Below are positions 51,750 to 58,861 of a stretch of 64,000 nt of DNA, one piece after another. The notes beneath the pieces are model-generated. The model did no database searches and was not told the DNA's origin. It worked only from the letters and a program-made list of their open reading frames with translations. How positions within the stretch are numbered: the first letter of the stretch is position 1; each line of letters starts with the position of its first letter. Both the position numbers and the translations under genes were made by a program. Origin of the DNA: Candidatus Binatia bacterium (lineage in GTDB: Bacteria; Desulfobacterota; Binatia; Bin18); NCBI GenBank assembly GCA_951812575.1, contig OX638322.1:2851925-2915924 (forward strand). Direction: 5' to 3'.

Positions 51750-54125
51750 TCACGCCCGTGCCTGGTCAATCAGGGCGAGAACGCGCTCCGGGGTGAGCGG
51801 AATCTCGTTGACCCGTACCCCCAACGGTGCCAGGGCGTCTGCCACGGCGTTGGCGATGGCTGCCGGCGGGGAAATGGCTCCGCCTTCGCCCATGCCCTTG
51901 ATGCCGTGTGGCGTGTTCGGGGCTGGGGTTTCAATATGTCCGATTTCGACCTGAGGAACGTCCACCGCGGTGGGGGCCAGATAGTCCATCAGCGTCCCCG
52001 TCAGCAACTGCCCGTTATCGTCGTACACCGTCTGTTCGTACAGAGCCGAGCCGATCCCCTGGGCCACGCCGCCCTGGATCTGTCCGTCAACCACCAGCGG
52101 GTTGATAATGGTGCCACAGTCTTCGACCACAATCAGACGCAGCAGCCGGACGTAGCCGGTTTCGATGTCCACCTCGACTGTTGCCAGAACCGTGGCATTA
52201 GCGTGGGTCCAGGGCGGCGGGGTGTAGTGCGCAGTCGCTTCCAAACCCGGCTCTTCGTCTTCCGGCAGACCTGCGGGTGCCTGGACAACCAGCAGGTGGG
52301 CGATGTCCTGGAGGGGCATGAGCGCCAGGCCGTCCGTCTTGCGCCGGACCTGCCCCTCGGCCAGCTCAAGATCATCTTGTGGCACTTCGCTCAGACGTGA
52401 TGCCGTGCGCAGAATTTTCTCCCGCAGCCGGCTCGACGCCTGAATAATGGCGCCGCCGCCGAGCACGGCACTGCGGCTGGCCCACGTCCCCCAGCCGTGC
52501 GGAACGGTGGTGGTATCTCCCTGGATCACTCTGACGTCAGCCACGGGCACGCCCAGCTCGTCCGCCGCAACCTGGGCAAACGTCGTCTCATGGCCCTGGC
52601 CGTGCGAGTGGGTACCGACCAGGACGGTGACCTTGCCGTTCGCGTCTATGCGTACGGTAGCCGATTCATAGCCACCCCAGGTGATGCCGACCGGCTCGAA
52701 ACTGCGATAGCTGTAGGACGAACTCTCGACATAACAGCCCAGGCCAACACCGAGATAGCGTCCGTGCTGTCTCGCTTGTTGCTGCTCGGTCCGGAAAGCC
52801 GCGTAGTCGAGCATGCCCAGGGCCTTTTGCAGCGCCTCCCGGTGACTGCCGCTTTCAATCTCAACCCCGGTGATAACCTGATAGGGATGTTCCTCCTTGC
52901 GGATCATATTGCGCAGGCGCAACTCGGCCGGGTCGAGCCCCAATTTCTGTGCCCCCAGGTCGAGCAGGCGTTCCATGACCAGGATGCTGACCGGCAAGCC
53001 CACCCCACGATAGGCCCCACTCGTGGTCTTGTTGGTGACAACCGACAGGGCCTCGCAACGGAAGGCCGGGACCTTATACGGGCCTCCGGGGAAGGCCGAA
53101 GCCGCCATGCCGGCCTCCAGGGCGGAACCCCACGGATAGGCCGAGTAGGCACCCACGTCGCAGATAAAACGCCCCCTCACCCCCAGAATAGTTCCCTCCT
53201 TGGTCAGGGCGAGTTCGGCCTGCACGACTTGCTGCTTGGCCTGCAAGGTCGAGGCGGACAGGTTTTCGCGCCGGTCTTCGATCCATTTGACCGGGCGGCC
53301 GACATGCTTGGCCAGAAAGGTCAGCAGGACTTCCTCGGGATAGACATAGGCTTTGGGTCCAAACCCCCCGCCGACATCCGGGGCAATGACCCGAATATGG
53401 TGCTCGGGAAAGTCGAGCAGGCGGGCCAAGTGAGCCCGCATCAGATGCGGCACCTGGGTCGAGGACCACAGTGTCAGGGAGCCCAAGGCTGGCTCATAGT
53501 GGGCCAGACAGCCACGGGCTTCCATGGGCAGCGCCACATGCCGACCGGTCGCGAAGCGCTCGGCCACGATGCAGTCTGCCGTCTGAAATGCCTGGGCAAT
53601 CGCGCCGGCCTCCATGTCTACCGACTGCATGAGATTGTCGCCCCATTCCGAATGGATGAGCGGGGCGTCCGGCTGCATGGCCTGGGTTATGTCGCGCACA
53701 ACCTCCAGGGGCTCATACTCGACTGCCACCTGAGCCGCGGCATCCTCTGCCGTGTAGCGGTCCGCAGCCACGACGACCGCCACGGGTTCTCCCACGAAGC
53801 GAACCTTGTCCAGGGCTAATACGGACCAGTTACACGGCTTATGTTTCGGGGCCTTGGCCGGATCATACTCCACGCGGAGTGGACGGACCGCCTGGGTGAT
53901 ATCCGCCCCGGTCAAGACCGCCTCTACACCGGGATACGCTTGAGCGGCGCTGACATCGATCGTGAGTATCCGGGCATGGGCATAGGGGCTGCGGACAAAG
54001 GCGACTCCGAGGGTGCCGGGCAGATGGATATCATCGACATACTGGCTTTGACCCAACAGCACCCGCGGGTCTTCGACCCGTTTCACCTGGGCGCCAACCA
54101 TTTTGCCCGTGCCGACCGTGGTCAT
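51750..54125 (-). CDS. Xanthine dehydrogenase/CO dehydrogenase-family molybdopterin-binding large subunit
   Basis: 791 aa, full length for a CoxL/XdhB-type subunit. G-G-G-F-G-P-K (molybdopterin contact), S-G-A-Y-R-G-V-G (active-site loop; not the C-S-F-R loop of true CO dehydrogenase), G-T-H-S-H-G-Q-G-H-E-T and the catalytic Glu in G-M-G-E-G-G-A-I-S-P-P-A. It hydroxylates a heterocycle, aldehyde or acid. The medium (FAD) and small (2Fe-2S) subunits normally needed are not adjacent. Start: ATG 54125 after GGGGGGAAGCCA. The downstream region is rearranged and the upstream neighbour is the broken hsdR gene. Confidence 0.9.
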   Translation of the reverse strand: MTTVGTGKMVGAQVKRVEDPRVLLGQSQYVDDIHLPGTLGVAFVRSPYAHARILTIDVSAAQAYPGVEAVLTGADITQAVRPLRVEYDPAKAPKHKPCNWSVLALDKVRFVGEPVAVVVAADRYTAEDAAAQVAVEYEPLEVVRDITQAMQPDAPLIHSEWGDNLMQSVDMEAGAIAQAFQTADCIVAERFATGRHVALPMEARGCLAHYEPALGSLTLWSSTQVPHLMRAHLARLLDFPEHHIRVIAPDVGGGFGPKAYVYPEEVLLTFLAKHVGRPVKWIEDRRENLSASTLQAKQQVVQAELALTKEGTILGVRGRFICDVGAYSAYPWGSALEAGMAASAFPGGPYKVPAFRCEALSVVTNKTTSGAYRGVGLPVSILVMERLLDLGAQKLGLDPAELRLRNMIRKEEHPYQVITGVEIESGSHREALQKALGMLDYAAFRTEQQQARQHGRYLGVGLGCYVESSSYSYRSFEPVGITWGGYESATVRIDANGKVTVLVGTHSHGQGHETTFAQVAADELGVPVADVRVIQGDTTTVPHGWGTWASRSAVLGGGAIIQASSRLREKILRTASRLSEVPQDDLELAEGQVRRKTDGLALMPLQDIAHLLVVQAPAGLPEDEEPGLEATAHYTPPPWTHANATVLATVEVDIETGYVRLLRLIVVEDCGTIINPLVVDGQIQGGVAQGIGSALYEQTVYDDNGQLLTGTLMDYLAPTAVDVPQVEIGHIETPAPNTPHGIKGMGEGGAISPPAAIANAVADALAPLGVRVNEIPLTPERVLALIDQARA

Positions 54126-54215
54126 TGGCTTCCCCCCGACTGTGTCAGTTCTCGCACCATCGCGCGTTTATATTTGGAGGTCAAGGCGAACGTCCTTAAG
54201 ACGCTCTGCCTCCGG

Positions 54216-55385
54216 TTAGACCGCCCAGCCCGCGGACAATACCTCGGCCTGTTCCAGCACGGTCCGCGTCGCTCTTTCCTGTTTGTCGGGCGGGTAGCCG
54301 TGCTTACGCAGAATACGTTTGACCAGTCGGCGCAGGTTGGCGCGGACATTTTCGCGCAGTGTCCAGTCAATGGTAACATTGTCGCGCACGGTTCTCACCA
54401 ACTCGCGGGCAATATCGCGCAGGGTCTCGTCGCCGAGCACCTGAACCGCACTGTCATTTGTTTCGAGCGCGTCGTAGAACGCGACCTCGTCTTCCGACAG
54501 GCCGAGTTTTTCGCCGCGGGCGCTTGCCTCGCGCAACTCCTGGGCGAGTTGAATCAGTTCTTCTATCACCTGCGCGGCTTCGACGGCCCGGTTCTGATAG
54601 CGACGCAGGGTGTGTTCCAGCATCTCGGCGAACGACCGCGCCTGGACAACGTTTCGTTTTCGGCGGACGGCGAGTTCGCCGTTCAACAATTTCTGCAACA
54701 GTTGCGAGTCGGCCAGGGTTTCGCCTGAGATCGTACGCCAGGGCTTGAACCACTCCCGCCCGGCGGTCAGCGTGCCGATACGTGCTTCGACCCCGTCCGA
54801 GACCAGCAGAGCCACGTTCATGCTGAACAGCGTCGGCAGTTCGGCCTTATAGGTCTGGAGTTGTTGCCAGGCGGTCCAGATGGTCGCGTCTTCGTCCGCC
54901 GGGTTCTTGAGTTCGATCACCCCGAGCGGCAGGCCGTTGACGAACAGCACCACATCAGGCCGGCGCTCGTGTTTGTTCTCAACGACAGTAAACTGATTGA
55001 CCGCCAGCCAGGCGTTATTGGTGGGCGTGTCAAAGTCGATTACCCGCGCTTGCGCGCCGCATACTGACCCATCATCTGTACGATACTCCACCGTCACACC
55101 ATCCACGAGCATGCGGTGAAAGGCACGGTTGCGGGCTTCGAGCGTCGGCCCTTCCAAGTGGGTCAGCTTCCGCAAAGCGCCGTCCAGGGCTTCGGTCGGC
55201 AGGGTGGGGTTGAGTCGGGCGAGCGCATCGCGCAACCGCCGTTCCAGCACCACCGCTCCGTAGTCTCCGCGCTCTGCGCCCGGCGTATCGGGCGCGATGG
55301 CGGGGCCGTGGGCGACGTTCCAGCCGAGGCTTTCGAGCCAAGTCAGGGCAGCGTCTTCGACGGTGGATTCGGTGAGGGTGGTCAT
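54216..55385 (-). pseudogene. hsdR: Type I restriction subunit HsdR with the helicase motor deleted
   Basis: 389 aa in one open frame. Residues 1 to about 222 are the HsdR N-terminal nuclease domain with P-D144...E158-x-K160. From about residue 228 the sequence is the C-terminal helical region ([17 protein letters not shown] onward) to the normal end. The two superfamily-2 helicase domains that should lie between them, several hundred residues, are missing. The reading frame is kept across the junction near [11 protein letters not shown] translocation and classical restriction are therefore impossible. It overlaps the vapC stop by four bases (ATGA). It might still make a small nuclease-like protein, but decay is the simpler view. 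Confidence 0.75.
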
Positions 55386-55801
55386 GAGAATTCCCAGGGG
55401 TTGATAACCGTGACGCCCAAGGAGTCGAAATCCCTGACGTTGCGGGTTGCGACGGCTAGGTCATGGGTTTTCGCCGTCCCCGCAATAAGCGCATCGCCCA
55501 AATCCAGCGTACGTCCGGAACGTTGCGCTTGTGCCCGAAATCGGGCCGCCCACTCTGCCCCTACCCTCTCCACGGGCAGGATGTGATCCTCGTATTCAGC
55601 TATGAACCCCAGCAGACCATCTTGCAGACTGGCCCGCCGTTGTCCGTGTGCCATGCGCTGCAACCCATATTCCAGCTCATGTATCACAATCGACGAGAGC
55701 CATAGGTCGTCGTGTTCCATGAGGAACGCGACGACGCGTAAGTGCGGAGTGCTGCGTACTACCTCCGAGACCACGTTAGTATCCAGGAGATAGCCACTCA
55801 T
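55382..55801 (-). CDS. vapC: VapC-family PIN-domain toxin
   Basis: 139 aa PIN ribonuclease. Acidic site: Asp7 (L-L-D-T-N-V), Glu42 (H-E-L-E-Y), Asp100 and Asp103 (L-D-L-G-D-A-L-I), and a later Asp in T-R-N-V-R-D-F. Complete and without lesions. Start: ATG 55801, overlapping the antitoxin stop by four bases; the frame upstream to 55894 lies inside the antitoxin gene. It cleaves RNA, often tRNA or rRNA, when free of antitoxin. The pair sits between the TIR-like module and the hsdR remnant and may help keep the island. Confidence 0.85.
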   Translation of the reverse strand: MSGYLLDTNVVSEVVRSTPHLRVVAFLMEHDDLWLSSIVIHELEYGLQRMAHGQRRASLQDGLLGFIAEYEDHILPVERVGAEWAARFRAQAQRSGRTLDLGDALIAGTAKTHDLAVATRNVRDFDSLGVTVINPWEFS

Positions 55802-56073
55802 TCGTCTTCCTCGTCGACAAACGGGATTTTCCGATTTGAACTGCGGTCCGGGATCTCGAGTTCCATCCCGCGCGGCATGTTTTCGACCAACCACTGGCCA
55901 AGGGGTTTACGAGGTACGGTTTTCGCGTACCACGTGTCAGCGGGCACGACGACACATGGCCGCCGGGTTCCGATAGTTTGCGGCCCTTCTACTTCGGCCA
56001 GCCGCAAAATTTCCGACAGGTGGGTCTTAGCTTCGGCAACGGTCCATACACGCTGGGGTTTGGACATTTCCAT
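55798..56073 (-). CDS. Phd/YefM-family antitoxin
   Basis: 91 aa. The N-terminal DNA-binding part has V-W-T-V-A-E-A-K-T-H-L-S-E-I-L-R-L-A-E, the classic Phd/YefM opening. The acidic C-terminal tail (ending D-E-E-D-E) would thread into VapC. Start: ATG 56073 after GGAGGTGTGACC, a near-consensus ribosome-binding site. A perfect palindrome overlaps the predicted -10, 29 bases upstream. Antitoxin precedes toxin with a four-base overlap. Confidence 0.85.
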   Translation of the reverse strand: MEMSKPQRVWTVAEAKTHLSEILRLAEVEGPQTIGTRRPCVVVPADTWYAKTVPRKPLGQWLVENMPRGMELEIPDRSSNRKIPFVDEEDE

Positions 56074-56101
56074 GGTCACACCTCCGGCGGTCAAACGATA
56101 C

Positions 56102-56118
56102 TGGTCTAGTATAGACCA
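56102..56118 (-). promoter_or_regulatory. Operator palindrome over the phd-vapC promoter
   Basis: TGGTCTA-GTA-TAGACCA, a perfect 7-3-7 inverted repeat. On the minus strand its centre contains TATACT (five of six to the -10 consensus), with TCGAAA 17 bases upstream as a weak -35. This fits repression of the toxin-antitoxin operon by the antitoxin or complex. Confidence 0.6.
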
Positions 56119-56157
56119 TGTTGGACGGTGTTTCGACGGTGGATTCAGTGGAGGGGG

Positions 56158-56670
56158 TCACGGTAGCCAAACCAGAAAGCCGCACTGTACCAAAAACAGC
56201 GAGATAAGGAGAATGATATGGAGGACAACAAAAGCTATTGGAATCCACTTTTCTATACGAGTGACGGCACTATAGGATGTCCCGCGCCCCTCTCCGGCCA
56301 ACTGCCACTCATAGGCATACAGCGCAACTGGCAGATGTTCTTCAAGTTCGTGGATTATCTTGAATTTGACAGTATTCAGATCACTGTGAGACTTGATGAT
56401 CTGGTACCAAAGCCAAGAGACCAGGATGCCGAGTATTGGAACCAGTATCGCCCAATAGCTCTGACCGAACCCATCAGATTGAATGCCGTAGAGAGTAACG
56501 AGCGCGATATTTAGTGTGAGGAGATAGCGACTCGAAGCGACTCGGCGCGCACTGACATTCTCGGCGGACTGGACATATATCTTATATTGCTCAAGAAGGT
56601 CCGTACCGAAGGAACCACCATACGTCTCTTTCGTGTGATGAACCAGACGCTCATTGGACTGCTGGGACAT
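56158..56670 (-). CDS. RipA/SLATT-like multi-spanning membrane protein, partner of TIR-like protein
   Basis: 170 aa with three hydrophobic segments (about 48-64, 72-92 and 142-168). The N-terminal region has S-A-R-R-V-A-S-S-R-Y before the first segment, and the cytosolic loop between segments two and three has K-I-I-H-E-L-E-E-H-L-P-V-A-L-Y and Y-E-W-Q-L. This pattern fits RipA-family octameric membrane proteins and resembles 2TM SLATT effectors. The start (ATG 56670) lies 20 bases inside the end of the TIR-like gene, so the two are coupled. A pore-forming effector fired by the TIR partner is the working idea (inference). The gene is less GC-rich than most of the window. Confidence 0.7.
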   Translation of the reverse strand: MSQQSNERLVHHTKETYGGSFGTDLLEQYKIYVQSAENVSARRVASSRYLLTLNIALVTLYGIQSDGFGQSYWAILVPILGILVSWLWYQIIKSHSDLNTVKFKIIHELEEHLPVALYAYEWQLAGEGRGTSYSAVTRIEKWIPIAFVVLHIILLISLFLVQCGFLVWLP

Positions 56671-57064
56671 TAGGATATCTTTCTCCGTTAATCAGCCGTC
56701 CCAGGTGTTTCCATTTCCATTTGTAAATCTCGTCATCATGGCGCGCCGACCTTGGCTTTTTACAGGTCTTGCGTCTCCGACCTTTCAGCAAGAAGTACGG
56801 CTTTTTCTCCTCATGGACGATAGTGACCTCTGCCGCCACTCCATCCGCATCATGCGTATGTTCTCCGCAGATGACGATAATAAGGTCGGCCTTGCGTATC
56901 AACTCTCGGGCTTTCTGTTTCCACTTTTCGTTTATAGGTTCCTTTAATGACCAATCTGTAATGTTGAATGGCGACTCCGAGCGCTTTGCCTGACTAACCA
57001 AAGACCCCGGCAGGTCCTTATCATGGTCGAAGTCAAAACTGATGAATGCACGTTTCATTGCCAT
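56651..57064 (-). CDS. MTH538-type TIR-like protein (DUF1863, ThsB-like)
   Basis: 137 aa. It opens with K-R-A-F-I-S-F-D-F-D-H-D, then I-T-D-W-S, W-K-Q-K-A-R-E-L-I, A-D-L-I-I-V-I-C-G-E-H-T and V-A-A-E-V-T-I-V. These are the strand and loop features of the DUF1863/MTH538 TIR-like family, which includes ThsB of Thoeris anti-phage systems; the Glu in the V-A-A-E helix is the candidate catalytic residue. Start: ATG 57064 with AAGGAGATTAAGTA, the ribosome-binding site lying in the last codons of hsdS. It is co-transcribed with hsdS and with the membrane protein that overlaps its end. Confidence 0.75.
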   Translation of the reverse strand: MAMKRAFISFDFDHDKDLPGSLVSQAKRSESPFNITDWSLKEPINEKWKQKARELIRKADLIIVICGEHTHDADGVAAEVTIVHEEKKPYFLLKGRRRKTCKKPRSARHDDEIYKWKWKHLGRLINGERYPNVPAVQ

Positions 57065-57067
57065 TAC

Positions 57068-58551
57068 TTAATCTCCTTCTCGGTGAAAACTTTGTACCCG
57101 CACCTCCCCTGACACCAGCTTGGGCAACAGCGTGTCACGCAAGGCGGCAAGGGCGCGGGTCTCTTCCTCTAGCCGATGGCGACGAGCGAAAAGCGTCTCA
57201 GCATAATCGTTAAAACTTGTGATCGCCTTGTCATCAGGGATAAGCTGCTTATTCATATAGGCCAGACTGCGGTTCAAGCCAGGCACCGCTGAATCAGCGG
57301 AGAGGTTTGCGAGTCCCTGTCTTTCCAGGGCGTAGAATAAAAAATGCAATTTATGTTTGCTCTCTTTAGGTACGACATAGAACGTCGTGTCGATGGGAAA
57401 GAAATCACTCTGCACCCATGTGATTACTCCGGGATTCCCTTTCCGTCCGACAATAACCCCTGGTCCCGTTACCAACTTTTTATCGTGCCAACCAACTTGG
57501 CCGTTTGAGCCATACACAGGAATGGCTCCGCATTCCAAAAGCGCAGGACCCCGTATCCCTTTTTCTGTAAAAACTCGTCTCGTCGAGCATCGGAGGCTGT
57601 CTGCTCCGCATGTTGGCCACCGTCCAGTTCGATGAGCAGCTTTTCGGACAGGCAGGAAAAGTCGGCAATATACGGGCCGATGGGCTGCTGGCGGCGGAAT
57701 TTGTAGCCGCCGAGTTGTTTGTTGCGCAGGTAGTGCCAGAGCAGGCCCTCGGCGTTGGTTTGATTTTGGCGCAGGGCTTGGGCTTTTTGGAGGGTTTGCG
57801 GGGAGTAGAGGCGTCTGATTTCCCCCCACCGGCGCGCCTGCGGGCTGTCGCCCTTGGCTTGCCGACTCCCCCTCAAGGGGGGAGTGATTTGGGCGGCGGC
57901 GTGGCGCTTGAGGGCGGCTTTGGCATGAATGGGGTCGAAGTCTATGAACCAACTCTTGAAGAGCGCCCGCGCCATCTCTTCGAGTGTTTCGTTCATGCGG
58001 CGGTTGAGTTCGATTTTGTCGTCCAGGGTGCCGAGGATGTGGGCGATGGCGCGTTGTTCGGGGAGGGGCGGCAAGGTAAGGTGCATGCTGCGCTGATCCC
58101 GAAGGCTCACGTATTCAGCCATGTCCGTTTGCCCGGAAACACCCTTGAATTGAACAAAGAACTCGCGCCCGGACATCCAATAAAAAAGGAAACGAGGGTC
58201 AATCAAGCTGGGGTCGCGTGACCTCCAGAAACACAATTGCGGGGAATAAACAAAACGGGGAGTATCTTCTCGGACAAAGGCAAAGCCTCCTACGGTTCCT
58301 TTTGAAGTGAAAACAACGTCGCCCGATTCGCTGATTTTGTTTCCTATCCGCTCAAGGTTTTCCTCCGGGAATCGGTCGGCGTCAGCGAATTGAAAGCCAT
58401 CCTTGATATTTCCCGCACGCGCGAACGGCAAGCCCGAAGGGGCGAATTCATTGTTCTTGGCTCGGTATCCGTCACCTATCTCAAGTGCGCCGGCCTTGAT
58501 GAGTGCACTCACCCCGTACCTTCGCCGCTCACCTCCAGCACTTTCCCCCAT
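57068..58551 (-). pseudogene. hsdS: Type I restriction specificity subunit HsdS, frameshifted, with an internal DUF559 segment
   Basis: The first frame (58551 to 57469) gives target-recognition domain 1 (G-A-L-E-I-G-D-G-Y-R-A-K-N) and the conserved spacer helix (L-P-P-L-P-E-Q-R-A-I-A). From about 57792 to 57526 comes a DUF559 endonuclease-like segment (N-x-T-x-A-E-x-L-L-W...I-A-D-F...L-I-E-L-D-G-G-Q-H). Around 57530-57545 the sense moves to another frame, which carries the second recognition domain (I-P-V-Y-G-S-N-G) and the C-terminal helix (L-R-D-T-L-L-P-K-L-V-S-G-E) to TAA 57068-57070. The end of the DUF559 segment and the start of the second domain are fused at GGAATGCGGA, so the DNA between them was deleted. 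The start is uncertain: ATG 58551 or TTG 58590. No hsdM gene is present. Confidence 0.75.
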
Positions 58552-58861
58552 GAATCTCGCCCTATGTATTCGTCCGTCACTCTGCGTCAATTCGACGCTC
58601 GATGAAACACCAAAGCGTCCACGATAGCACCGGTATTCGGTGCTCCCTTGCGAAGAAAATCCGGCTCCTCATGCTGTCCAGATACGCCATCTGTCGTGAT
58701 GAGATCATCGCCACAGGGACGCTTACAGGGATACGCCGGTAAGCGCTCATAGCATGAGCAAAAACAGTGAGATATGCAGGTAGTGCTGGATATCTGGAAG
58801 ACTGAGAGTATAATGCCCGGACTTATCCGGCATTTCAGCTCAGCATCGTTTGGGGTTGTTC
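58552..58861. other. Intergenic region before hyuA
   Basis: 310 bases between divergent hsdS and hyuA, with no recognisable gene and no trace of hsdM. At 58812-58834 lies AATGCCCGGACTTATCCGGC followed by ATT, a degenerate copy of the core hairpin of the CTAG palindromes. It sits 28 bases before the hyuA ATG. Confidence 0.5.
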
